Assembly (NCBI RefSeq): GCF_021043365.1
Contig: NZ_JAJNDU010000001.1
Location: forward strand, 124,001 to 188,000
Direction of reading: 5' to 3'
From: Sphingomonas sp. IC-11
Lineage (GTDB): Bacteria > Pseudomonadota > Alphaproteobacteria > Sphingomonadales > Sphingomonadaceae
Length of the DNA: 64,000 nucleotides
Positions 42,513 through 50,331 of this stretch are shown here, piece by piece. The translations under genes were made by a program, and so were the position numbers. Each line of letters starts with the position of its first letter. The stretch's first letter is position 1. A model generated the notes under the pieces. That model ran no database searches and was not told the origin of the DNA. It worked only from the letters and a program-made list of their open reading frames with translations.

Positions 42513-43496
42513 GTGACCCAGGCGTTGGAAACCTTTCGAGCATTGGCGGACTCCTCGCGGCTCCGCATTCTTCGCCTGTTGCGGTCGATGGAGCTGTCCG
42601 TTGGTGAGCTCGCACTCGTGCTGGGCCAAAGCCAGCCTCGCGTAAGCCGGCATGTGAAGATCCTTTGCGATGCCGGGCTGACGGAGCGCCGCAAGGAGGG
42701 CAGCTGGGTCTTCGTCGCGCTCGGGGCGCCAGGTCTGGTCGAGCCAGTGATGGCTGCGATCGATGCCTTGGACGGGAAAGCCGCGGATGCGGAAGGGGCG
42801 ACCGATGCGGCCCGCCTCGCCGCGGTCAGGGCGGATCGGGCCGCGTCGGCATCGCAATGGTTCGAGGCGCACGCGACCGAATGGGATGCGATCCGCTCGC
42901 TTCACATCGCGGAGAGCGAGGTCGAAGGTGCCATGCGGCGACTGCTCGGCGATGAACCGCTTGGCCGCCTCGTCGACATCGGCACCGGCACCGGGCGGAT
43001 GATCGAGCTGTTTGCACCGCGCGCCAGCACGGCCTTGGGCATCGACCGCAGTTCGGAAATGCTGCGCATTGCGCGTGCCAAGATCGGCGAGCGCGGCCTG
43101 GCGAACGCGGAATTGCGCCAGGCGGACCTTTATTCGCTTCCCGTGTCGGATGGCGGTGCAGACGTCGCCATCGTCCACCATGTGCTTCATTATGCGCAGC
43201 AGCCGGGTGCCGCGATCGTCGAGGCTGCGCGCGCACTGGCACCCGGCGGACGGTTGCTCATCGCCGATTTCGCGCCGCATGATCGCGAGGAACTGCGCGC
43301 CAAGGATGCGCACACCCGTCTGGGTTTCTCCGACGCCCAGATCCGCGGCTGGTTCGACACTGCCGGGCTGGCGGTGGAGCAGACGGAGACGCTGGAAGGC
43401 GGCGAACTGACGGTGAAGATCTGGCTTGGGCGCAAGCCGGCCCCTGGCGGCATAAAGCAGCAGGGTGCCACAATTCACGAGGTAAAGGCGGCATGA
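42513..43496 (+). CDS. ArsR-family regulator fused to a SAM-dependent methyltransferase
   Basis: A 327-residue two-domain protein. Residues 1-80 are an ArsR winged helix (TFRALADSSRLRILRLLRSM, then LGQSQPRVSRHVKILCDAGL). Residues about 120-320 are a class I methyltransferase with motif I LVDIGTGTGRMIELF, ALGIDRSSEMLRIARAK and ADVAIVHHVLHYAQQPG. GTG 42513 is the first plausible start; no clear Shine-Dalgarno site precedes it. The gene overlaps metF by four bases (ATGA), so both are translated together. Fusions of this kind are thought to sense SAM or SAH with the methyltransferase fold and to control the methionine cycle; the context here supports that, without proof of methylation. Confidence 0.88.
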   Translation: MTQALETFRALADSSRLRILRLLRSMELSVGELALVLGQSQPRVSRHVKILCDAGLTERRKEGSWVFVALGAPGLVEPVMAAIDALDGKAADAEGATDAARLAAVRADRAASASQWFEAHATEWDAIRSLHIAESEVEGAMRRLLGDEPLGRLVDIGTGTGRMIELFAPRASTALGIDRSSEMLRIARAKIGERGLANAELRQADLYSLPVSDGGADVAIVHHVLHYAQQPGAAIVEAARALAPGGRLLIADFAPHDREELRAKDAHTRLGFSDAQIRGWFDTAGLAVEQTETLEGGELTVKIWLGRKPAPGGIKQQGATIHEVKAA

Positions 43497-44434
43497 CCCT
43501 ATCGATCAATCAGCTCGAGGAAGCGCGCCACGCGCTTGAAGCGCCGCTGTTCGCCGACGTGGCGGGCGACATCGACGTGAGCTTCGAATTCTTCCCGCCC
43601 AAGTCGGCGGCGATGGAAGCGACCCTGTGGGATTCGATTGGCACGCTCGCGCCGCTCGGGCCGCGGTTCGTGTCGGTTACGTATGGCGCCGGTGGCTCCA
43701 CCCGGGAGCGCACGCATGCGACCGTGGCGCGGATCGCGCGGGAGACCGATGTGCCTGCCGCGGCTCACCTCACCTGCGTGGAGGCGACGCGCCAAGAGAT
43801 CGACGCGGTGGCCAGCGAATATTGGGCTGCCGGCGTTCGCCACATCGTGGCCCTTCGCGGCGACCCCCCGCGCGCGGGGGAACGCTATGCGGCACACCCA
43901 GGTGGCTATGAGAATGCTGCCGCACTGGTCGAGGGATTGCGGCGGCTCCATCCGTTCGAGATTTCGGTCGCCTGCTATCCGGAATGTCATCCCGACTCCG
44001 CCGATGCGACGATCGATCTGGACAATCTGAAGCGCAAGATTGACGCGGGGGCGACCCGCGCGATCAGTCAGTTCTTCTTTTCGCCCGACGTGTTCTTCCG
44101 CTACCGTGATGCCGTGGCTGCCGCCGGCGTGAACGCGGAGATCGTGCCCGGCATCATGCCGGTCAGCAATTTTGCGGCTGTGCAGCGCATGTCGGCCATG
44201 TGCGGCACGGAGGTTCCGGCATGGATGGGGCGCCTGTTCGCTGGCCTCGATGATCTGCCCGGCGCGCGGCAGCTGGTGTCGGCAACCCTCGCGGCTGAGC
44301 TGTGCCGAAAGCTTTACGCCGGCGGCGTGAAGCAATTCCACTTCTACACGCTGAACCGTGCGGAGCTGAGCTTCGCGATCTGTCACTTGCTCGGTGTGCG
44401 CGCCAAGTCGGATGCGGTGCGCGTCGCCGCCTGA
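43493..44434 (+). CDS. metF: 5,10-methylenetetrahydrofolate reductase MetF
   Basis: A 313-residue FAD enzyme that reduces 5,10-methylene-THF to 5-methyl-THF, the methyl donor for methionine synthase. The start of the barrel is VSFEFFPPKSAAMEATLWDS, followed by FVSVTYGAGGSTRERTHATV. Further conserved segments are ALRGDPPRAG, ISQFFFSPDVFF and GVKQFHFYTLNR. The length is normal. ATG 43493 overlaps the stop codon of the ArsR-methyltransferase gene; both probably share the palindrome-controlled promoter. Confidence 0.96.
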   Translation: MTLSINQLEEARHALEAPLFADVAGDIDVSFEFFPPKSAAMEATLWDSIGTLAPLGPRFVSVTYGAGGSTRERTHATVARIARETDVPAAAHLTCVEATRQEIDAVASEYWAAGVRHIVALRGDPPRAGERYAAHPGGYENAAALVEGLRRLHPFEISVACYPECHPDSADATIDLDNLKRKIDAGATRAISQFFFSPDVFFRYRDAVAAAGVNAEIVPGIMPVSNFAAVQRMSAMCGTEVPAWMGRLFAGLDDLPGARQLVSATLAAELCRKLYAGGVKQFHFYTLNRAELSFAICHLLGVRAKSDAVRVAA

Positions 44435-44506
44435 GCCATTGGAAGGGGCGGGGGCGGCGCAACGCCGCGCCCGCGCGGGATGCGCCGAACTCGTGCTACC
44501 TGACGA

Positions 44507-44540
44507 AACGGGATCGCACCCCAATGGGCGCGGTCCCGTT
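44507..44540. repeat. Hairpin in the metF / LLM convergent gap
   Basis: An 11-bp stem (AACGGGATCGC with GCGGTCCCGTT, one G-T pair) lies between the two convergent genes. No T-run follows in either direction, so it may be a weak or factor-assisted bidirectional terminator, or only an RNA-end stabiliser. Confidence 0.4.
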
Positions 44541-44556
44541 CGTGTGTCGGGAGGGC

Positions 44557-45552
44557 TTACGCCGCCTCGGGCACGCGCATCGCTTCGGCCGCGATCGCGA
44601 TGCTGCGCTTGCGGGCGTCGTGGTCGTAGATGCTGCTGGTCAGCATCACCTCGTCCACGCCCGTGCGCTTCACGAAAGCAGCGATGCCAGCGGCCACGTC
44701 ATCCCGGTCCCCGATCGCGCTGCAGGACAGCACCTGGTCCAGGATGGCAGCATGGGCGCGCGGCAAGGTGTCGCGGTAGCCGGCGACCGGCGGCTTCATC
44801 TTGCCGGGGTTGCCAGTGCGAAGGGCAACAAACTGCTGCTGCTGGGAGCTTGCAAGCAGCTCCGCTTCCTCACGGCTGTCGGCGGCAAAGACGTTGAAGC
44901 CCGCCATGGCATAAGGCCGATCCAGCTGCGCCGAGGGGCGGAAGTCGCGGCGGTAAATTTCCATCGCCTGATCGAGAGCATCGGGCGCGAAATGCGAGGC
45001 GAAGGCATAGGGCAGGCCAAGCATCGCGGCGAGCTGCGCCCCGTAAAGCGAAGAGCCGAGGATCCACATCTCTGGCTTGGCGCCCGCGCCCGGCGTGGCG
45101 ACAATGCCGGTACGCCCATCGTTGGCAAGATAGCTTTGCAGCTCCACCACATCGTTCGGGAACGCGTTGGGGTCGCTGTCGAGCGTCCGGCGGATCGCGC
45201 GCGCCACTCGCTGGTCGCTGCCCGGCGCGCGGCCGAGGCCAAGGTCGATACGGCCTGGGAACAACGCGTCGAGCGTGCCGAACTGTTCGGCGATCTGAAT
45301 CGGCGCATGGTTGGGAAGCATGATCCCGCCGGCGCCCACCCGGATCGTCCGCGTTGCGGCGGCGACATGGGCGATCACGACTGCGGTGGCGGCAGAGGCG
45401 ATGCCTTCCATGCCATGATGTTCGGCGACCCAATAACGGTTGAAACCGTGCGCCTCGGCATGGGCGGCGAGGTCTGCCGCATTGGCGAGCGCGCCGGCGA
45501 CGGTGCCGCCTTCGACGACGGGGACGAGATCGAGCAGCGAATATTTGGTCAT
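44557..45552 (-). CDS. LLM-class flavin-dependent oxidoreductase (luciferase-like)
   Basis: A 331-residue protein with a bacterial-luciferase-like TIM barrel. [40 protein letters not shown] and [12 protein letters not shown] are the diagnostic segments of the YhbW branch. These use reduced flavin to oxidise or reduce unknown substrates. ATG 45552 gives the family start [16 protein letters not shown]. It is divergent from the HAD nucleotidase gene across 169 bases. Confidence 0.92.
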   Translation of the reverse strand: MTKYSLLDLVPVVEGGTVAGALANAADLAAHAEAHGFNRYWVAEHHGMEGIASAATAVVIAHVAAATRTIRVGAGGIMLPNHAPIQIAEQFGTLDALFPGRIDLGLGRAPGSDQRVARAIRRTLDSDPNAFPNDVVELQSYLANDGRTGIVATPGAGAKPEMWILGSSLYGAQLAAMLGLPYAFASHFAPDALDQAMEIYRRDFRPSAQLDRPYAMAGFNVFAADSREEAELLASSQQQQFVALRTGNPGKMKPPVAGYRDTLPRAHAAILDQVLSCSAIGDRDDVAAGIAAFVKRTGVDEVMLTSSIYDHDARKRSIAIAAEAMRVPEAA

Positions 45553-45721
45553 GGAAGGGATGTGGGCGGAAGGGTTGTGCTTCGCAACCGTCCTACGCTT
45601 CGCCGCCCCCAAGCTCGGCTATCCCCGCTACCGCAGGGCCGCGGAGCGCCCATTTTCGCCTTGGGATGGGCAAAGGAGGATATGCTTGCCGAACCGCGCT
45701 CCCCTTCGTAACGGATGCGCC

Positions 45722-46387
45722 ATGCTGCCAGGTCTAGCCCATGTCCGCGCCTGGATCTTCGATCTCGATAATACGCTCTATCCGTCGAGTGCGGATCTCT
45801 TTGCGCGCATCGACGTGAAGATGACGGACTACATTGCTCGCTTGCTCGGCGTTGATCGCGTGGAGGCGCGCCGCATCCAGAAGGCCTATTTCCTCGGCCA
45901 CGGCACGACGCTGGCCGGGCTGATGGCGGAGCATCACGTCGATCCCGCCGATTTCCTTGCCTTCGTCCACGATATCGAAATGGACGTGCTGGAGGAGAAT
46001 GTCCCGCTGGCCGCGGCCGTTGCCAAGCTGCCGGGGCGAAAGGTGGTCTTCACCAACGGCGACGCGCCTTACGCAACGCGCGTGCTTGAACGACTTGGCC
46101 TGGGCGAATCGTTCGAGGCGATCCACGATATTCACGCCATGGATCTGGCGCCGAAGCCCGCACCGTCGGCCTATGAGGGTCTGTGCGCTACTCTGTCCAT
46201 TGATCCGACCACCGCGCTGTTCGCCGACGATATGGCGCGCAATCTCGCGCCGGCGAAGGCGATCGGAATGACCACCGTCTGGGTCGATAACGGCTCCGAA
46301 CAGGCCAGCGATCCCGATCGCAGCTTCATCGACTATACGACGCACGATCTGACCACGTGGCTTCAGGGGATATTGGAATCGGCATGA
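45722..46387 (+). CDS. HAD-family pyrimidine 5'-nucleotidase
   Basis: A 221-residue enzyme. Motif I is [20 protein letters not shown], motif [17 protein letters not shown] and motif [22 protein letters not shown]. The [11 protein letters not shown] form identifies the pyrimidine 5'-nucleotidase (SDT1-like) branch. ATG 45722 gives the start seen in the family, but a TTG at 45686 twelve codons earlier has a much better Shine-Dalgarno site (AAAGGAGGA). The stop overlaps dapD (ATGA), so the two form an operon. Confidence 0.9.
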   Translation: MLPGLAHVRAWIFDLDNTLYPSSADLFARIDVKMTDYIARLLGVDRVEARRIQKAYFLGHGTTLAGLMAEHHVDPADFLAFVHDIEMDVLEENVPLAAAVAKLPGRKVVFTNGDAPYATRVLERLGLGESFEAIHDIHAMDLAPKPAPSAYEGLCATLSIDPTTALFADDMARNLAPAKAIGMTTVWVDNGSEQASDPDRSFIDYTTHDLTTWLQGILESA

Positions 46388-47202
46388 GCGATCTGGAAGC
46401 AATCATCGACACGGCCTGGGAAGATCGTGCGGAGATCGGGCTCGGCACGGCTGGCGAGGTGCGGATCGCCGTTGACCGTGCGCTGGCCCTGCTCGATTCC
46501 GGCGCGGCACGGGTGGCGGAGCCGGACGGCAACGGCGGCTGGCGCGTCAATCAGTGGCTGAAAAAGGCGGTGCTCCTGTCGTTCCGGCTCAACGACAATG
46601 CGCTGATCGACAATGGCCCGGGCGCGGGCCACTGGTTCGACAAGGTGCCGTCCAAATTCTCCGGTTGGAGCGAGGCGGAGTTCCGCGCTGCCGGTTTCCG
46701 TGCCGTTCCCGGCAGTGTCGCACGCCGCGGAGCGTTCATCGGCAAGGGCGCAATCCTGATGCCCAGCTTCGTCAACATCGGCGCCTATGTCGGTGAGGGG
46801 ACGATGGTCGACACCTGGGCGACGGTCGGAAGCTGCGCGCAGATCGGCAAGAATGTGCATCTGTCCGGCGGCGTCGGCATCGGCGGCGTGCTGGAGCCGC
46901 TCCAGGCCGATCCTGTCATCATCGGTGATGGCGCCTTTATCGGTGCCCGCTCGGAAGTTGCCGAAGGCGTGCGGGTCGGCGAGGGCGCCGTGCTTTCGAT
47001 GGGCGTGTATCTGGGCGCATCGACAAAGATCATCGACCGCGCCACCGGTGAGACGTTCATGGGCGAGGTGCCACCCTATGCCGTGGTCGTGCCCGGCTCC
47101 ACTGGCGGCGGCAATCTTGGCCTGTACTGCGCGGTGATCGTGAAGCGGGTGGACGAGCGCACCCGCTCAAAGACCAGCATCAACGAGCTGCTTCGCGACT
47201 GA
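46384..47202 (+). CDS. dapD: 2,3,4,5-tetrahydropyridine-2,6-dicarboxylate N-succinyltransferase DapD
   Basis: A 272-residue enzyme of lysine and meso-diaminopimelate synthesis that adds succinyl to tetrahydrodipicolinate. The left-handed beta-helix is evident in [20 protein letters not shown] and [20 protein letters not shown], with the preceding [20 protein letters not shown]. Length and all conserved regions are normal. It overlaps the HAD gene by four bases. A GC-rich hairpin without T-run (about 47218-47239) follows. Confidence 0.97.
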   Translation: MSDLEAIIDTAWEDRAEIGLGTAGEVRIAVDRALALLDSGAARVAEPDGNGGWRVNQWLKKAVLLSFRLNDNALIDNGPGAGHWFDKVPSKFSGWSEAEFRAAGFRAVPGSVARRGAFIGKGAILMPSFVNIGAYVGEGTMVDTWATVGSCAQIGKNVHLSGGVGIGGVLEPLQADPVIIGDGAFIGARSEVAEGVRVGEGAVLSMGVYLGASTKIIDRATGETFMGEVPPYAVVVPGSTGGGNLGLYCAVIVKRVDERTRSKTSINELLRD

Positions 47203-47349
47203 TCCGGCGTGCGATCGAAGCCGGACCTCCGTGTCCGGCTCGTTCGCTTACCTCCCGCAATTCCTTGCATCGGGCCATCGCGCCGCGACCGGCCGCGCGG
47301 ATCCGATCCGGTTCTTTTCGCAACGGCGCGCTGGCAACCCTTTCCCTCG

Positions 47350-47381
47350 ATGAACACGATGTTGTGTCAGGTTCATGCAAC
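47350..47381 (+). promoter_or_regulatory. Shared upstream element, copy 1 (glycine-zipper gene A)
   Basis: ATGAAC, a 15-base spacer, then GTTCATGCAAC. It matches the element in front of the second glycine-zipper gene (48276-48307) at 24 of 32 positions and contains an ATGAAC / GTTCAT inverted repeat. It lies 70 bases before ATG 47452. It may be an ECF-type promoter or an RNA hairpin; the spacing is too short for the EcfG consensus. Confidence 0.45.
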
Positions 47382-47451
47382 CCGCGTCAGTAGCGCACGT
47401 TACGGTCGCGTACCTGTTTCATGACGTCCGTAAGTTCAGAGGGAGTGTAAA

Positions 47452-47760
47452 ATGCGTAAGATGATGCTGGCGCTCGGCGCCACCGCCATGGTTCTGCCCA
47501 GCGTGGTTGTCACCACGACCGACGCCGATGCGCAGCGCCGCTACAGCTATCGCGAATGGAAGGGCAAGGACGGTCGCTGGCGTTGCCGCAAGCCCGATGG
47601 CACCACTGGCCTGATCGTCGGCGGCGTTGCCGGCGCGCTGCTGGGCCGCACCATCGATACCCGGGGCGATCGTACGCTCGGCACCCTGGGCGGCGCCGCG
47701 GTGGGTGCGCTTGCCGGCCGCGAAGTGGAGCGCAGCACGAGCAACCGCCGCTGCCGTTGA
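47452..47760 (+). CDS. Glycine-zipper 2TM domain protein A
   Basis: A 102-residue exported protein with signal peptide (KMMLALGATAMVLPSVVV). After YSYREWKGKDGRWRCRKPDG comes the glycine zipper TTGLIVGGVAGALLGRTID, then TLGTLGGAAVGALAGREVE. GxxxG helices of this kind insert into or lie along membranes and are found in RcsF/SlyB-like outer-membrane proteins. It shares the CRxxDGTTGLI element with the protein encoded at 48359. Role in the envelope is likely; detailed function unknown. Confidence 0.85.
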   Translation: MRKMMLALGATAMVLPSVVVTTTDADAQRRYSYREWKGKDGRWRCRKPDGTTGLIVGGVAGALLGRTIDTRGDRTLGTLGGAAVGALAGREVERSTSNRRCR

Positions 47761-47785
47761 TCGCCCCAATCACCATCTTTGATGA

Positions 47786-47815
47786 CGAGGCGCGACCCTA
47801 AGCGGTCGCGCCTCG
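47786..47815. repeat. GC-rich inverted repeat after glycine-zipper gene A
   Basis: A 12-bp perfect stem (CGAGGCGCGACC with GGTCGCGCCTCG) and a 6-base loop between the first glycine-zipper gene and osmC. No T-run follows, so it is an attenuating hairpin or mRNA-end stabiliser more than a complete terminator. Confidence 0.5.
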
Positions 47816-47835
47816 CGCGCGTGAGGAGAATAGGC

Positions 47836-48264
47836 ATGCCGACACGCAGTGGCTCGGCCCGGTACGAAGGGCTCGGCAAAGAGGGCAAGGGCTGGATCTC
47901 GACCCAATCGGGCGTCCTGGCCGATCAACGCTATGGCTTTGGCACCCGGTTCGAAAATGAGCCTGGCACCAATCCGGAGGAGTTGATCGCCGCTGCTCAT
48001 GCCAGCTGCTTCACCATGGCGCTCAGCTTCGCACTCGCAGGCGCCGGCTATAACGACGGAACGCTAGAAACCAGCGCGAAGGTCACGGTTGAAAAGGATG
48101 GTGAAGGATTCACCATCACCAAATCGGCGTTGGACCTGCGCGCCAAAGTTCCGGGTATCTCGGACAGCGAGTTCGAGAGGATTGCGGCAGACGCCAAGAA
48201 GAATTGCCCGGTTTCCAAAGTATTGAATGCGGAAATCACTCTTTCGCATACCTTGGAACAGTGA
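47836..48264 (+). CDS. OsmC family peroxiredoxin
   Basis: A 142-residue protein. MPTRSGSARYEGLGKEGKGW is the OsmC start; the peroxidatic Cys is in NPEELIAAAHASCFTMALSF, and the resolving Cys in DAKKNCPVSKVLNAEITLSH. It reduces organic hydroperoxides, often with a lipoylated or thiol donor. Full length. ATG 47836 is preceded by GAGGAG. It lies between the two glycine-zipper genes. Confidence 0.95.
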   Translation: MPTRSGSARYEGLGKEGKGWISTQSGVLADQRYGFGTRFENEPGTNPEELIAAAHASCFTMALSFALAGAGYNDGTLETSAKVTVEKDGEGFTITKSALDLRAKVPGISDSEFERIAADAKKNCPVSKVLNAEITLSHTLEQ

Positions 48265-48275
48265 CTTTCACGCAG

Positions 48276-48307
48276 ATGAACGAGATGTAGTTTTTCGTTC
48301 ACGCAAC
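48276..48307 (+). promoter_or_regulatory. Shared upstream element, copy 2 (glycine-zipper gene B)
   Basis: ATGAAC, a 15-base spacer, then GTTCACGCAAC, matching the first copy at 47350 in 24 of 32 positions, with ends better conserved than the middle. It lies 52 bases upstream of ATG 48359. The conserved ends and their inverted-repeat character point to a common regulator or RNA structure. Confidence 0.45.
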
Positions 48308-48358
48308 TTCCCAGGTGTTTTGCAGGTTGTTGCGGCATAATCAGCGAGGAGTTGTTCC

Positions 48359-48898
48359 ATGCGTATCATTATTGCCGCTGCGATTGCCGCGACCACGGTC
48401 ACCGCGCTCCCGGTGCAGGCGCAGGCCGGCCGCGAGTATCGCGAAGATATCCGTGATGCCCGTCGCGAGTATCGCGAGGACTTGCGCCGCGCCGATTCTC
48501 GCCGTGACGTGCGTCAGGCGCAGCGGGAATATCGCCGCGACGTGCGCGATGCCCGGAACGACTGGCGTCGTGATCGCCAGCAGTGGAGCAGGTTCGATTA
48601 CAACCGCATGCCCCCGGGCCAGCGTGCTTACTACGCCGACAATTTCTATCGCGACGGCCGCTACTATCAGCAGCGCCGCCTCAGCCGGAACGACCGCATC
48701 TATCGCGGCTATAACGGCCGCTATTACTGCCGCCGCTCTGACGGCACCACCGGCCTGATTATCGGTGGCATCGGCGGCGGCGTCCTAGGCAGCCTGCTGG
48801 CCAATGGCGGCTCCAACACGCTGGGTGCCCTGATCGGTGCGGGTGCCGGTGCGCTGCTCGGTAACTCGGTCGATCGTGGCCAGGTGGTTTGCCGCTAA
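48359..48898 (+). CDS. Glycine-zipper 2TM domain protein B with Arg/Asp repeats
   Basis: A 179-residue exported protein with signal peptide ending VQAQA-G. The mature N-terminus is a charged helix of REYRED / RRDVRDAR repeats (residues about 24-75), then an aromatic Arg/Tyr-rich stretch (YNRMPPGQRAYYADNFYRDG) and the C-terminal glycine zipper with CRRSDGTTGLIIGGIGGGVL. The last part matches protein A at 47452. GAGGAG precedes ATG 48359. Envelope-associated role is inferred. Confidence 0.82.
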   Translation: MRIIIAAAIAATTVTALPVQAQAGREYREDIRDARREYREDLRRADSRRDVRQAQREYRRDVRDARNDWRRDRQQWSRFDYNRMPPGQRAYYADNFYRDGRYYQQRRLSRNDRIYRGYNGRYYCRRSDGTTGLIIGGIGGGVLGSLLANGGSNTLGALIGAGAGALLGNSVDRGQVVCR

Positions 48899-48930
48899 GT
48901 CTTTCTGCCGGATGTAACGGCGCGTACCAT

Positions 48931-48956
48931 GGGCCCGGTGAGCGATCACCGGGCCC
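48931..48956 (+). terminator. Putative terminator hairpin after glycine-zipper gene B
   Basis: An 11-bp perfect stem GGGCCCGGTGA / TCACCGGGCCC with a GCGA loop, 33 bases past the stop codon. It is followed by TTCGG and lacks a proper T-run, so termination efficiency is uncertain. Confidence 0.5.
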
Positions 48957-48990
48957 TTCGGCCGTTAGGAAGTTCGATCCGGAGTTTGAT

Positions 48991-49527
48991 GTGGCAAAGG
49001 TTGCAGGCGTGGTCGGCGCCATCCTCGCTGGCGGCGCGGCCAGTCGCTTCGGGTCTGACAAGGCCCTGGCCTTGTTCGACGGGGCGCCGCTGATCGACCA
49101 TGTCGCCGCGGCGCTGGGGAGCGAAAGCGAGGCGCTGATTGTGGTCGGCCGGCAGCACGGCTCGCTGGTCAGCGTCGCGGATCATCCCGCGCCGGGGCTT
49201 GGCCCCCTCGGCGCGATCGCCGGCGCGCTGCGATGGGCGCAGGCCAACGGTTATGCCTCGGTCCTCAGCGCGCCTTGCGACGCGCCGCTGCTGCCGGCCA
49301 ATCTGGTGGAATCGCTCGCGGGTGAAGGGCCGGCCTATGTCGCTGGCCTCCCGGTGCTGGGGTGGTGGCCGGTGGCCTTGGCCGACCATATCGATGCATG
49401 GCTTGCATCCGGACAGCCACGGGCCGTGCGCCGCTGGGCGGCTGCGGCGGGCGCACGCAGTGTCGCACTCGGGGTCGTGCCCGCCAATGTGAACACGCAA
49501 GAGGATCTGGCGGCGCTCCGCCGCTGA
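48991..49527 (+). CDS. mobA: Molybdenum cofactor guanylyltransferase MobA
   Basis: A 178-residue nucleotidyltransferase that links GMP to molybdopterin to make the MGD cofactor. The signature is GAILAGGAASRFGSDKALAL (GGxSxRxGxDK), followed by PCDAPLLPANLVES and NVNTQEDLAAL. Slightly short but complete. GTG start at 48991 with GGAG seven bases upstream. Its molybdoenzyme partner is not in the window. Confidence 0.88.
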   Translation: MAKVAGVVGAILAGGAASRFGSDKALALFDGAPLIDHVAAALGSESEALIVVGRQHGSLVSVADHPAPGLGPLGAIAGALRWAQANGYASVLSAPCDAPLLPANLVESLAGEGPAYVAGLPVLGWWPVALADHIDAWLASGQPRAVRRWAAAAGARSVALGVVPANVNTQEDLAALRR

Positions 49528-49553
49528 CTTGCGCGATCCCTCGGCTTGGAAGG

Positions 49554-50234
49554 TCAGACGATCCAGCGCCAGATGCCCGCCGGCCAACCCGCCAGCGGCA
49601 TATGCGCCCAGGTCGCGGCGAGCCATACGACAAACCCGCCCGCCAGCGCGTGCATGCCAATCTTGCCGACCCGCGCCCGCCCGGCGGCGACGGCGGCGAA
49701 CGGCCAGTAGCTGGTGCGCCGCTCCCACTCGCGCCAGAATTCAGGCTGCAGCACTTCCTTCTTTCGGTCCTGCAGATGGGCACCGAGCAGCGCGAGCACC
49801 ATGATCGAGAGCGCCAGCACGATGTTGGACGGATCGGGAAAGACCAGGATGTGGACGAAGCCCCAGATGGCAAAGCCCCACATCATCGGATGGCGCGTAA
49901 TCGCGAAGACGCCCTTCGCCTCCGGCACGCTTCCCGCTGCGGCTTGCGGCAGGGCAGGGTTGCGGACCAGCGATCCCATGAACAGGATCGCACCCGCCAG
50001 CATCAGCACCGTCCCGATGGCCCATAGCACGTCGCCCACCGGCCAGAGGGGCGGGGCGGGCGGGGCGGCGCGATAGGCAAGCGCCAGCCAGCCGAGCGTA
50101 ACCGCGGCGACGAGACTGTAGAGCCCCAGGAAGCCCTTCTCGCCAATGGCCCGCACCAGCGGCCTTCGGAGCGGATGAGACAATAGGAAGTGGGTGCCTA
50201 CGAACGCCAACGCTGCCGCCACGACATTGCCCAT
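49554..50234 (-). CDS. NnrU family membrane protein
   Basis: A 226-residue membrane protein with about six hydrophobic segments. The NnrU/isoprenylcysteine-methyltransferase-like motif is GVFAITRHPMMWGFAIWGFV with LSHPLRRPLVRAIG near the N-terminus. NnrU was first linked to nitric-oxide metabolism in Rhodobacter, but many members lie outside denitrification operons, and none is seen here. ATG 50234 is the family start. Confidence 0.85.
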   Translation of the reverse strand: MGNVVAAALAFVGTHFLLSHPLRRPLVRAIGEKGFLGLYSLVAAVTLGWLALAYRAAPPAPPLWPVGDVLWAIGTVLMLAGAILFMGSLVRNPALPQAAAGSVPEAKGVFAITRHPMMWGFAIWGFVHILVFPDPSNIVLALSIMVLALLGAHLQDRKKEVLQPEFWREWERRTSYWPFAAVAAGRARVGKIGMHALAGGFVVWLAATWAHMPLAGWPAGIWRWIV

Positions 50235-50331
50235 CCTGCCTCTCCCGCCCCTATGAAATTCCGTCACGATCTCCTTGCCGTCGCCCCGCCCGGAACTGGG
50301 GCGACGGATTGATTGGCTCGCGGGCGCGGTG

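Noticed and set aside
47350..48307. Calling the shared upstream element an EcfG promoter
   Set aside because: The spacing between the GAAC and GTT parts is about 14 bases, not 16-17, and the first part is TGAAC, not GGAAC.
49554..50234. Evidence for denitrification from the NnrU gene
   Set aside because: No nitrite, nitric-oxide or nitrous-oxide reductase genes are in the window; NnrU homologues often occur alone.
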